Below, in pieces: positions 44,641 through 56,176 of a DNA stretch of 64,000 nucleotides. How positions within the stretch are numbered: the first letter of the stretch is position 1; each line of letters begins with the position of its first letter. Under the pieces are notes generated by a model. The model saw only the letters and a list, made by a program, of their open reading frames with translations, did no database searches and was not told where the DNA came from. Both the position numbers and the translations under genes were made by a program. The DNA comes from Gnetum montanum (taxonomy: Eukaryota; Streptophyta; Gnetopsida; Gnetales; Gnetaceae): the NCBI GenBank assembly GCA_015680685.1, contig MNCI01008302.1:922375-986374 (forward strand), written 5' to 3'.

Positions 44641-45173
44641 TCCCAAAGGCATTTCTAATCCTCCAAAGCCAAAATATAGATAGTACATGACTTTTTCTAG
44701 TTAGGGGATGAGGCTTTGATCACTTATGAGATATTTTTCAGCCCCAAAAGTATGAAATATGTGAGATTTCCCCTCATGGGTTACAACTTTCACATTTACA
44801 ATGAAGTCTTGCTTCAAGTTTTATGGGATTTGGTTACAAGGGTTACAACATGAAGATTTTGTGGTGTTTCATTGGTCCCTATTTGTTGGCGTTAGGAGGA
44901 TTGACTCAAGAGACATCAACAAAGAATACAAAACACCATTGTAGATCCACCATTAATGTCCCCTCTTCATACTTGATCTAGCTATGCCAAACCATGTAGA
45001 AGAGTGCTTATGATGATGGGATAAGTCTATGATGAGATGATGGTAGTGAGGTCATTGGGGAGATTGTCATGGAGGCTAATAATGTATTCCAAGTGTTTAC
45101 ATTATAGCTATAGCATGACACTAACATGTTTTGAAGTGTTGGTTGCCCAAAAAATTTGTTTGAAGATCCAATC
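44641..45173. other. Unassigned, no gene seen
   Basis: Between repeat I1 and the LTR of J2. No domain or repeat partner identified. Confidence 0.4.
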
Positions 45174-45747
45174 TATCACATCCCCATTCCAAAATGATGC
45201 AGTTGGCTAATGAAGATGGCATCTCTTCATAACAAGTGTTATTGTCATCTTAAGAAGATCCAAAAGTGTAGTTGTGATTAAGACCTAAAAGGGCATGTTG
45301 TAATAATAGACATGTCTCTTGAGGTAACCTTTGGGGGTTTGACCTAAGGCATTTATACCCAGGGCTAGAGGTCATGCCAACATGGAATGGCAAAGTTGGT
45401 ATAGGCAAGTCATGGGGTGATGGAGCCGGTATAGGAAAGTCTTAGGAAGCTGGGTGAAGTAGGATAGGAAGTGGACTAGCCATCCTTTCTAGTTAGGTTA
45501 TAGGCCTAACTATGGTGGTAGTGTTGAATTACCTCTAAGGGATAAATGCTAACACTCTTAGAGCATGATTCAGATACACTTTTCCATATTAATAAAGCAT
45601 TCTTTTTTTTCATTTTTCCTATTATTCCTTTACACATAATGCTAAATATCACTTGCATTTCACATTGGTATATTTTCTTTGTACACATAATGTCTAATAT
45701 ATTATATATTTGACGTTTTCCATGACATTTTAGGATGGGATGTCACA
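45174..45747 (+). repeat. LTR of element J2
   Basis: Starts TATCACATCCCC (from a TGTCACATCCC-type start) and ends GGGATGTCACA at 45747. About 574 bp and collinear with J1 throughout. A polyadenylation-like AATAAAG is at 45591-45597. Confidence 0.78.
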
Positions 45748-45748
45748 A

Positions 45749-45760
45749 TTGCTAATTAGA
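45749..45760 (+). other. Decayed primer binding site of J2
   Basis: TTGCTAATTAGA at the same place as TTGGTATTAGAG in J1. Confidence 0.55.
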
Positions 45761-46670
45761 ACCATTTAGAATCATGGGCTGACTACAACATGAATTGGAT
45801 GACGAACCTTGAAACCACAACACAGGGAAAGTTATTGATCATCATTAGATGTACCATATCTTTGTAATACAAGTCAAGAGATACCTTTTCATTGACTTCA
45901 CAAACAATAGATCAAGCATCTAAATCAACAAAATTTCTTTCATGGATATCATTAACCGATGAAGATTTGATCATACATCATCAAGCTTCATCAATTACAA
46001 GAGATGTTGGTAACATAATGATACACTAGTCCAAGTAACTCTCACCCATATTAATATTATAATTGTTAATTGATTAGGATCATTGTTAAATTTCTTTTAA
46101 AAAAATAGTAACCATGATGTGAATTGATCTTGTTTGTAGAAATTCACTATCCAAGTGATTTATAAGATTCCAAGTGACTATATGTCAACCTAGAAATGTT
46201 AGTTCAACAAATAGGCTAGTTTTTCCCTTTTAATTCTTGAAAAATAAATTTTATTTTTAACCCTAAAACTATGTCCAACACATAGTACTTGTCAAGATGA
46301 TTCCAATGGTACAAATTTTGTCTCGATCGGACTTACAATTTGGGAGATATTGATGTTTAATATTTTTTGTTATGCATGCATTAAAATAATGTTAAATTAT
46401 TAAATTATTAATTTATTATTTCAAAAAATGATTTTTCAAAATTTTAGGGTTGGAAATCAACCTAGAATTGTTGTTTATCCATACCAAACCCTTGCCTTGT
46501 CATTGATCAAACCACCACGTCGACCATTGAGGTAAGATGGATCAAAATAATAATAAAAGGTTAAAAAATCATTTGTAACTAGGAAGTCATGGGTTCAAAC
46601 CCTAACCCTCCATGTTAAAAAAATTCATTTAAAAAATAAAATAAATAAATAAAAGTAATAAGAAAATTTT
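45761..46670 (+). repeat. Leader/internal region of J2
   Basis: Collinear with the J1 leader. No coding domain. Near the end, GGAAGTCATGGGTTCAAACCCT resembles a tRNA B box, but no A box or tRNA fold accompanies it. Confidence 0.55.
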
Positions 46671-46679
46671 CCATTCCAA

Positions 46680-47490
46680 CCTTGTAAGGGCTACGCAGGC
46701 CCTATAGGCGATGTTAGCATTACAGGCTGCACAGCCTTATAGGCTGTGCCAACATTGTAGGCAGTAAAAGGCCATGATGGTACTAGCACCCATGCTCACA
46801 GTGGCTATTAGAGCCCATGATGTGGCCAAGCCAATCCACATTCTAGTAGCATGCTAGTGCACACCAAGTGTGGGCTCTTCTGGCATGCCAACGTGTGGCA
46901 CCTCGGCAAGCTCCACATCTAGGCCACATTGTTGTTTGTTGTCATGGCATTGTTGTTCCCACCGGATACCATGTGGGTGTTTGCTAGCCATGGCGAGGCT
47001 GTGAAAGTGGAAGGTTGGCCTTTGAGACAACCCCAAAAAGGGGGCACCCAAAAACCCTATGTGACACACAACACCAGTACACATTGTGCCACTCTGATCT
47101 ACATCATCCACCACTACTGCCACTTTGATTTGCATTGCGTAGCCTATCATAGCCCTACCATAACTCTACTACAACCATGTATCCCTACCACACTGTGCCT
47201 GCCACACCACACTGCATTGCACCATGTCACCCGCACTGCCCATCACTACCTCCCGTGTTGCCCATCATTACCTCCCGTGCCATTCATCACAGCCTCCCAT
47301 GTCATTCATCACTACCTTTCATTGTGCCCATAATTACCTTCCATGTTGTCCATCACTACCTCCTGTGCCACCCATCACTACCTCCCATGTTATCCATCAC
47401 TACCTCCCATGCTACCCATCACTGCCTCACATGCCATCCATCACTACCTCCCGTGTTGTCCATCACCACCTTCAGTGCCACTGCATAGAA
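46680..47490 (+). repeat. C-rich variable tract of J2 with 22-bp tandem repeat
   Basis: A GC-richer block equivalent in position to 40990-41640. From about 47234 to 47488, eleven to twelve units of 22 bp repeat CATCACTACCTCCCATGTTATC with variation. Because 22 is not a multiple of three and the unit lacks stops, all forward frames stay open and give overlapping His/Pro/Thr/Ser-rich open frames. These are a by-product of the repeat, not genes. Confidence 0.75.
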
Positions 47491-47494
47491 TTTG

Positions 47495-48416
47495 AAACAA
47501 AAAACAAGAGTTCCAATGAGTTCCTATGGCCATTGCTACCATTCAAAAAATTTTAGAGAATCCAATGTTCCAATGAGTTCCTATGGGAATGAGTTATAGT
47601 AGTGGAAAGAAAAAACAAGAAGCTAGTTGAGGAAAATAGAGATCTCAAAGATTGTAAGGAATTTCTGGAGGCCCATGTGACCAATCAGAGTTCCTTGAGA
47701 ACCAAGACGATTGAATGGACACAATATTGGAATGCCATCCATGGCAAGGTTTCCCTTGCTAGATAGGTTTTTGAGTAGAAACTATAGTGGATTTACTGGT
47801 GCATAAGATTAGGAAGTAGATAGACTATTGTCCCTGGGTCCTAGAGTGGGGCGATGCACACAAAGACCACAAAAAGATGTATAAGACTAAATAGGAAGCC
47901 TATCTCAAGTGGTTGAAAGAGGAGTTTATCAAACAACACAAGTTAGAGTTGTTCATGAAGGGGATTTAAGCAAAGAGCATCTTCAAATTATTTGAAGGCT
48001 TTCTAACAATGGCTAATTCCCCATCCCCTTAGGTCTCTATTGCTTCTGGGAAGTTGACTACCACTACGTTTTAACAAGAGTCACCTACATGGATTGAGAT
48101 TAACGAGAGAAACATCTTGATAGTTATTAATCATAGGGAGGTAGACTAGGCCCACATGACCAAGGACTGAACCCTCCATCATTTGGAAGATGGCCTTCAA
48201 AGCCTCCTACCAGAGGATGTTATGCTAGAGTCCTCCTAGGTTTACTTATTTTATTTTGTTTTGGCATGTTTTATTTTAGTTTAATTTAACTTAATTTTGT
48301 TTCATGTGTTGATTATTGATTAGACTTATGTTATTGTGATACAAGTACTAGGTGACACTAGTAGCCCTAGTGGTGATGACAGTAGTGCTCCTCCACCTCC
48401 TCCAAAGTTACCTTAG
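47495..48416 (+). pseudogene. Gene H, copy 1 (3' part), unrecognised family
   Basis: A decayed copy of the 3' half of gene H. From 47602 the translation (VERKNKKLVEENRDLKDCKEFLEAH...) aligns residue by residue with copy 2 from about 57055 (LDKQNKKLINKVRSLEDHKKFIKAC...), followed in both by a YWN(A/S)I-GKV-L-R motif. A later block WIEINERNILIVI / HMTKD also matches copy 2. A T-rich gap with an acceptor-like end at 48345 precedes a last exon (VLGDTSSPSGDD, then five Pro) ending in a stop at 48414-48416; copy 2 has the same arrangement. Several stops. The 5' part is missing at the J2 tract. No known domain is recognised. Confidence 0.5.
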
Positions 48417-49230
48417 CACCATCAATTGATTGTTATCTTTGGATACTTTTTCTATTATTGTTGATCATGTCATTGTGATGTTGTGGCTAGTGTTATTATT
48501 TTATTCATTGAGAGATGGTTTATCATTTTATGTATTATTTAAAATTTTGTCACACCATGTGACTTTGGCTATTATGTTACCTATATTTGGACTGTTATCA
48601 TTTTAAACCTTAATGTCATTTATATGTTTTAATACTTAGTGTTTCATGTACACTATATATTTTCTTTATTGTTCATGTTATAGGGCAAATTTGGTTAAAT
48701 TATGTGATCATAATGTAACAAACAGTAAATTAATTAGTTGATTAGCATGTGAAGTAGGTTGTAAATCATAGGTTGTAAATAATGATCAAGGTTATAAATG
48801 TTTTGCTAGTTTTAGGCCATGGTGAGACATCATGATTTTGCTAGTTTTAGACCATGGTGGGCCATGTGTGTTGCTAGTTTTAGGTCATGGAGGACCTTGC
48901 ATTGTAAACAAAAAACATTTTATTAGTTTTTTATGTTTTAAAAGTTTTTTGAGTTTTCAAGTTTTAAAGTTTTTATGGTATTTTTATGTTTTATGTTCTT
49001 AAATAAAAAAGGCATAAAGGTAAATGGTAAAAAAGAATGAACTTTAGGTTATGAATAAAGTGAAGTTAAAACAATGTAAACAAAGTAAAGAAAAAATGAC
49101 ATATTCAAATAACATCTTCACTAGGCTAATAAGGCTATAGAAAAAGGGCTACATGGTTATGGATGCAAGGGTGAGTGAATCAAAGGGGGAATAGATAAAT
49201 TATACAAGTGTTTCCTAACCTTTCAAAGAT
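48417..49230 (+). other. 3' flank of H1
   Basis: AT-rich, similar in composition and in scattered words to the 3' flank of H2 (57850-58320). A short TGCTAGTTTTAGGCCATGG-type phrase is repeated three times at 48810-48890. No gene seen. Confidence 0.45.
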
Positions 49231-49239
49231 TAGGAAATG

Positions 49240-49930
49240 TGTATGGTCTACTTTACAAAATCCTCTATTCCTTGTTTTCTTTACTAAATATGTTGAAGGG
49301 GAGCTCTTCCAATGGTGCATCCATGGGCCCATTATTGTTCGTTATAGCCTTTTCCACTCTATCTAGCTTCTTGACTTCATGGTTAATAGTAGGAGTTTCT
49401 TCCTAAAACTCCACTTTGAATCCTTGCTCTACATCAACATTATTAATTACCAAAAGAACCACACTATTTCCATGCATAATGATCTCATCTCCCTCATAAG
49501 GAACATGAATTTTTTAATGGATGGATGAGGAAATAGCTTGTAATTGAGCTAACCAAGGCTTTTCCATGACAAGATTGAATCCTAGTATATCTTCAGCCAT
49601 CAAGAAGTTGGCCATTATAAGGAATTATTCCCCTACTACAAAGTCCAAAGAAATTAAGCCTTTTACAACAACCTAAGAGCCATTGAAGCATTTAAGAGAA
49701 ATAGTTGAATTATATTACATATGCTGTGTTAGGCCTAAACTTTCTATGATCGTATAAGGTATTATAATAGTTGCCACTCCATCATTAACATGCACTTGAT
49801 GTACCTAGTAGTATCCTACCCTTATGGTTAGAAAAATGAAAAACTTAGTTGTCTCACCATCTTGGGGGTTGATATTAACTTTGCTATCATGAAATAGTAG
49901 TGTTTTTGACTTCGTTTCTTTATTTTGTAA
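49240..49930 (-). pseudogene. Retroelement protease fragment, antisense
   Basis: On the minus strand a largely open frame with stops reads NDGVATIIIPYTIIESLGLTQ, then FLMAEDILGFNLVMEKPWLAQLQA and IHVPYEGDEIIMHG. This follows the retropepsin-like order of Ty3/gypsy proteins in conifers and other plants (substrate strand, LGL helix, then the equivalent of LLGRPWLxxxxAVxSTLHxxLKYP). The catalytic Asp triad is not preserved. It directly adjoins repeat I2. No RT follows, so it is an isolated fragment. Confidence 0.5.
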
Positions 49931-49933
49931 AGG

Positions 49934-50800
49934 TGTAGTAACTAAAAAATTTGGTCATTGGAAAACTAAAAATCTCAGCATAACATCTTTAACCTTGAAT
50001 CACTAGGGCCTCCAAAAAATGGGATTCATGATGCCTTGGATGATTTGATAGATCACATAAGTACTTAGAGGAGGAAAAACAAGATTATAAAAATAAAAAT
50101 GCTAAAGAGTACAAATTTAAAAAACTAAAAGTAAATATAGATTGCACAAAAAATTTAGAAACCTTAAACTTTATTAAAAATGGATAAAGAATGATTTTGA
50201 GTTATGCCTAGGGTAGCAGGGGGGATTCATTTCATTAGGGGCTTAGGATCTGTTGCTCCACAACTCCCAATGCTTTTCAACCTTTGTTGTTCCTTGCACT
50301 AGATCTACAAGATGGGTGTAACAACCGCTATGGAGGGGAACAATTGCTATGGGGGGTAGGAATCACCCAAAAAGGGGGTTCCATGCTAGGGATCCAAGAG
50401 GCTTTGTGTGTCTCCAAAGCTCTTGAATGCAAAAATGCTTACCAAAAATGCCCCAAGTGTGTGAGTGATAATGGGGTGAAACCTTGAAATGGTGTTAAGG
50501 ATTCATTTTTTCAGTGTTTTAGCTTTAATTTTTGCTACAAATTGGCTATAATTTGGCTACGTTTCAAGTGAGATATATGCCCAAATTTTGGGGGTTACCA
50601 TATATAGTAAGTGCTAAATCCCCATGGTCATTCCATTTACTATAAGTAGTAATGGAAGAACACCTTCTATGTTAGAGGTAGATCTTCCATGCTAAGCCTC
50701 TTGTCATCCTTACTAAAGTGGTTGGTCAACTTTAAGGTTGTTGGAGTGTAAAAATCTTGCTCATTTTTCTTTCTTGATGGGGGCATGTAGTTTCCATGAT
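49934..50800 (+). repeat. Long direct repeat I2 (probable LTR)
   Basis: Second copy of repeat I; see I1. TATA-like TATAAGTA at 50641-50648 in the same context as I1. It contains an open frame (50284-50487) without recognisable domain. Confidence 0.55.
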
Positions 50801-50814
50801 GGGGTGGAGCCTCC

Positions 50815-51090
50815 ATGAGGTAAAATGGGGCTAAACAAGGTCAAATGATGTGAAATGATGTTGAAATGATACAAAATAATGTCAAATGGTGTTGAATGAT
50901 ACAAACTTATCCTAGACTAATACCAAATAATGTCAAATGATGCAAAATGAGTTCAAATGATACCCAATTATATCAAAATCATGAAAATTGATGTCAAATG
51001 ACATCAAATGTTGTAAAATGATCTCAAATGTTGTAAATTGAGGCTAAACAAGGTCAAATGATGTCAAATTAGGTTGAATGACCTTGAATG
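50815..51090. repeat. Degenerate minisatellite of CAAATGATGT words
   Basis: About twenty irregular repeats of (T)CAAATGATGT / GAAATGATGTTG over 270 bp, inside or just after repeat I2. Confidence 0.65.
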
Positions 51091-52554
51091 GGGTTATATA
51101 TGATGTTAACTAATATTAATTAATTTTTTGGTCATTTTCTAGTCCAATAACCAAAAAACTAGTGAAAATAGGCTAAAATAATAAAAATTTAGAAAAAATA
51201 AGCTATAAATTATTAAAATAATGGGATTTTATTATCGAACTAGTTATAAAAGCCAAAAATTCCTATCTATAGCATGTGGGAGCCATTCCCATAGTGTGTG
51301 GGCACTATGTGACATGTCCACAGTGTGTGGGGCTCCATCTCCTAGTCTATGGGTGGTCTAGGATGAATCCCTAGTGTTTGGGACCTAAATTCCTAGTGTG
51401 TAGGACTGAATTTCATAGCTTGTAGGGATTTTTGACTAAGCTTGTGGATTGTCTAGGCTTTCATGGAAATGTATAGGCTATGTGGGAGAGATCTATAGTT
51501 TGTTTAACCATTCTAGGCATTGTGTGTGTAAGTTTGACCAAGTCAACAACTTGTTGGTATTCCAAACATTGCCCCACATGCTAGCATAGCATGTGGCACT
51601 TCAATTCCTAGCATTTGAGTAATCCATGATGGATTTCCAACATTTGGGACCTAAACCGTTAGCATGTAAACACTTCTAGTTGGATTTTTGGCTTGTAGAA
51701 ATTATGTGGATTTTTTCTAGGTTTATTGAAACCCTCTAGGAAGTGTATGAGGGTATGTGGAAAATGAATGATCTATGTTGACCAAGTCAATTTTTTGTTT
51801 TTATCCCACATGTTTTCATAGTGTATGGGTCTCATGTGAATAGCATATGGGCTAAGAACCCAAGTTTGACAATGTATGACATCTTGTTTCTTAGTCAATT
51901 TCTCTTGCCTAGTGTATGAGGCTTGTAGTAGTTTAGAACTAGGGTTGTGGTGGTGGGGGGGTGGGGGGTGGGGGGTTGGCACACCTATTAGTCAATGTAA
52001 TTATTTTGATAGCACGTGGGATCTTAAAGGTCAATTTGATATTCAAATGTAATGTATTTGGTTAATTTTATATTCAAGTTTCCATCCCCAGCATATGGGA
52101 TTTCTTGTGAATTTTTTCAAGGTCTTGGAGGGGCGACTAGGCAACATATGTGCAAGTTTGACTAAGTAAATTATGTGTTTTTTCTTTACATGCTACTCCA
52201 CAGGCTGGCATAACATGTGGGGCTCACATGGATAGCATATGAACCAAGATAGTAATTTCCTTATCTACCACACACTGCCACATCATGTAGAACTTGGTTC
52301 TGCAATGTATGAAGTTCAAGCCCAATTTTTACAGCATGTAGAGGTGAGTTTCTTAGCGTACCACATTCTTGCAGGTAGCATGAGGACATTTGGGAAGGAT
52401 TTTTTGCCTTAAGACCTAATGTATGAGCTAATCTTCCCCCCACCCCTAATTTCCTATTTGTAGCATATAAGATCTAAAGCTATGGTCATAAACACAAATC
52501 CACAGAAACTCCTTGTAATTTTGGCTTTTACCCATCTCCCATGCATAACATGTT
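51091..52554. other. G/T-rich low-complexity tract, no gene seen
   Basis: Repeated words such as AGCATGTGGG, GTGTGTGGG and CTAGTGT recur every 30-60 bp from about 51260 to 52450 without strict period. No coding domain on either strand. A G-rich run is at 51949-51978. Confidence 0.5.
51949..51978. repeat. G-rich run, possible G-quadruplex
   Basis: Three runs of six or seven G separated by single T, flanked by further GG pairs. By sequence it fits an intramolecular G-quadruplex. Confidence 0.6.
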
Positions 52555-52740
52555 GTGAACTATTGGGTTTTGGCAATCATGGTGAAGAAGGTTGGATTGA
52601 TGGGTCAAAATTTGATAGTGGAGAAGGTAAAGGAGGCTGTATGGGTTATTTCTAGGCTACTAGATCCATCTAAAGGTGATGGATCTTTATCCATGACCAC
52701 TAAGTACCAAGTTTCCCTACATTTTCTTTATTTTCAATGA

Positions 52741-54196
52741 AATTGTAAAAATGTTTTCCCACCTTTATGCTTGCTTCAATCAAAACTTTGCATTTTGACA
52801 AAGTCAAATATAAGATTTAGGCTTTTCAATTATGTTGTAAATGAAATTTGGAATTTGGGGCATCTTATGGTAGAGATTTTGGTTTTTTCACAGGTCATAT
52901 GTGTTTCATTGATGCTTATTTTTGCCTATTTTGGTTAAACTTTGAGGTTTCTTTCAGCCTACTTACAATTAAATTTCCAAGTTCTAATTGCAAAATAATG
53001 TTATTTGAGGTATTTTAGTCATCCCAAAAGTGGAATTATATTTCTCTAGTTTTTATTGCAAATATTTAGATTTTTCTCAACCCATTGTATAGTGTTATGG
53101 CTTGCTTTCTAAGATGTTTTTAGTTTTTTCATAGAAAAACTAGTAGCATTGGTTACTTTCTGACCATATATGGTCAATGTCCCAAGTTCCAAGAAATGGT
53201 AGATGTAGTGTATAAGGGTTTTAGATGATGTTTAGATTTTTTGAAATTTTTTTTGAATTTTTTACAAGGTTCTTACTGTAGTATATTTACTACAAACTAA
53301 GGTTTTTGTGGTGAAAATTCCAAAAAAAATTGTATTTTTAGCACCTATAGGTGCAATGTTGGTAATGAATTTAGGTTTTTTGGAGCATTTTTTTTACATC
53401 CATGATTAAAATAACTTTTTAAAAATTTTCAAAGATTTTTTCTAGCCCTAGGATCTATGTTAACCAATTTTGGATTTTGGTTGCAAAGTTTTGGATTTTT
53501 GGGCTTACTATTGATAGTGTTTGGATGCTTGGGCTTGGAATTTAGTCATTGTTAAATTTTTCTAGTCCTAAGACCAGCATATGGAACTAACTAAACTTGG
53601 TAGAATAGTGTATGAGAGGCTTTGGGAGTTTTTGTAGGAAGTTAAGAAGGAATGTAGGCTCTAGACGCTAAGAAATCTCATGTTTCTTGCTTCCACCTTT
53701 TTCATATTCCCATTATTTGGTATTGTGTGATCTCTTTCACCAATTTTTATGGGAATTATCTACTCCCAAAACTACAACACTATCAATTTTGGCTTCCCGT
53801 TTTGTGAAAAACTTGATTTCATGTTAACTATTTGGGGAAATGCTTGTTCTAATGCCTTATACAACAAGTATTTAACAAAATGTGAAACTGGGTTTCTACA
53901 ATGCTAAATTGATTTTTTTTTCATGAAAAAAGGTTATGCAAATGTTAAATGATATTTTTCCTATGTTGAATGTTTTTCAAGATGTCAAAATTAGTTTTTT
54001 TCATGTTAATTGAGATGTTGGAAGGCTAACTTTTGGTTTGCACTATCATGGGAATTACATTGATGAACTTGGTTATTTTTTATATTTTTAGTTTAATGCC
54101 AATGCTATCATTCAATAGGTAATTTTCTATATATATATTTTTTAAAAAATTCATGGTATTTATGATCTAATGGCTATGTCATTTGATTATGTGCAG
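52741..54196 (+). other. Intron-like T-rich stretch within H2
   Basis: About 1.45 kb rich in T runs, without coding signal, ending in a polypyrimidine tract, ATTATGTGCAG acceptor and coding sequence. It may be a long intron or simply flanking DNA if the first island is not part of H2. Confidence 0.35.
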
Positions 54197-55672
54197 GCCT
54201 TTATTGAAACCCATCTTAATCATTGTGGAGTTAGTAGGCATTCTATGTTGCACTAGGATGACAACCCAAATAGCTTAAATACCGATATGAATATTGACAA
54301 GTGCACCTCAGTATGATTTAGGCCCAATTCCAAAGACTTATTAATGTACTTTCTCCAACATTACGGTGTGATAATGTGGTCACACTTCACCATAAATGTT
54401 GCAGCCATAATCACAGAGACTCTTGTGGTAGGGTCTTCTAATTATATCTTGTAGTTTATGATAGATGATCTTGAGACCTAGATAGAAATAGAGTATGATG
54501 GAAGCTCATATTTTTTGAAAGCTCAGAAATTAACACAAATTTAAAAGATGCTAATATACCTATAGTACAATGTCAATAATACCTTGATGCTAGGTCACCA
54601 AATAAACACTCTATTTCAAAACCCTCATGGAACTTTCTACTAGCTAGAAGTGTAAGATTTGTTTTAATTTGATATCTTTTTAGATTTAAGGTTGTTTATT
54701 TGATTTTTTTCATGTTTTGGTTTTGCAATTTCAAGGTACACAATAGAGGATTGGTGAAAATGACCAAATCTTATCCATAGCCCATATATCCTTGGAGGAA
54801 TTCAGGCAGGGTGAGGTCATAAGAGTGCAAGTGCTTAACTAGCTTGGTGCAGAGTTTAGTGGGCATTACATAACATTTTCTCATGTACACCAAAGGTGTA
54901 TAGCCACCATTCATGCACATGATTTTTTGGCTCTTTTAGATTTAGAAGCATGTGCACAAGTTCTACCAAATGTCCCAACCCAATTTTTCCTAAGCCTAGT
55001 GAGTGAAGATCATTTAAACTTGGCCAATGTTTTTAGCATTTTTTTTTAGTTTTTAGATTTTTACAGTTGTTTATGGCTTTACTGATTGTCTATGATTAAA
55101 AGGCTAATGGGCTAACTATGATGTGTTACAAATTCCATGTGGAAGTCTACAGTTACCATGATAGCTTTAGGTCATATTGAGAAGAAGATTATCCTCAAAT
55201 GGGATGAAGTAAATTGAGTAAAGGAATGCTTGGCAAATAGAGTTCCTATGGACATCCATAAAAGGATCACTGATGTAAGTTTGTTTGACTTGTCATGCTA
55301 CCTAGTTTATCCATATCATAGGCTGAGATGTTAAATGTGATTAACTCTTTTGATGAGGGGATCACCAAATTTGTCACTCATATTCATGGTTGTCCTATTG
55401 TTTTAAATGTTAACAAGTCAATGTTTAGGAATCTCTTTGGTAGACCTTCTAGTGATATCAAGGTGGTCATTAGAACAAGGAAGAATATAAGCCATAGAGA
55501 AGAAAAGAAGGCTTGGCTCAAATCACCTTCAAGGACAACATTTTCTTTTAGCAAGTGTGATGTTAAGGAGGAAAATGATACTTATTCTCTTTTATGATCT
55601 AAAGCCTTTCCCATGCTACTATCATAAGAGATAAATATAGATGTTTAACAAGCCTCAACTATATAAAAGATT

Positions 55673-56176
55673 TTGACTGATGGCACTAGGTTTAATTGGG
55701 TTGTCTTTTGGGTCACTCATTTAAGGAGTGAAATCCAAAAACTCCATAATAACCTTGCTTCTATATACCATGTGCATTTCACATTTTTTGATGCATATCT
55801 TAAAAGGTTCATGGAGTTATTGGTGATTAAGAGAGATGGAAAGTGGGTAGCACACAATGCCTTTCAACTTTCCAAACCATGGGCTAAACACATTACCTAG
55901 GTGATGCATATCCAAGATCCACTTGTGAAGAATGTTAGAGAGTCATTGTTTGTTACCACTAAAAATATTAGTGGTGTACATGGTTATTCTTGTAATAGCA
56001 TGGGGATGGATTCCTATGCTACATGTGGCAATGCAAAGAAGGTAAAAAGAGTACATGCAGAAGCAGATGGCACTGCTAGAGAAAAGATGAAGAGACCACA
56101 CGATGAAGAAAATGTTCTGATAACTAGCCAACCACAATCTAAGAAGCTAGCCATCAATGTTAACAAGATCAACTAG
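55673..56176 (+). pseudogene. Longest coding island of H2
   Basis: Almost free of stops: an open stretch at 55673-55900 (TDGTRFNWVVFWVTHLRSE...FDAYLKRFMELLV), then, after one stop (TAG, 55898-55900), 55901-56176 (VMHIQDPLVKNV... ending VNKIN). The second part has a basic segment KKVKRVHAEADGTAREKMKRP that could be a nuclear localisation signal. The DGTRFNWV-type pattern followed by a helical stretch recalls unclassified gag-like proteins of plant LTR elements, from memory only. The better preservation relative to neighbours is notable. Confidence 0.45.

Noticed and set aside
46585-46610. tRNA-like B box (GGTTCAAACCC)
   Set aside because: No A box at the right distance and no cloverleaf; no support for a tRNA gene or SINE head.
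54300-54420. H2 segment resembling the NIF/FCP1 phosphatase fold (FRPNSKDLLMYFLQHYGVIMW)
   Set aside because: The catalytic DxDxT motif is absent and the similarity is limited to one helix-strand pattern; too weak to assign.
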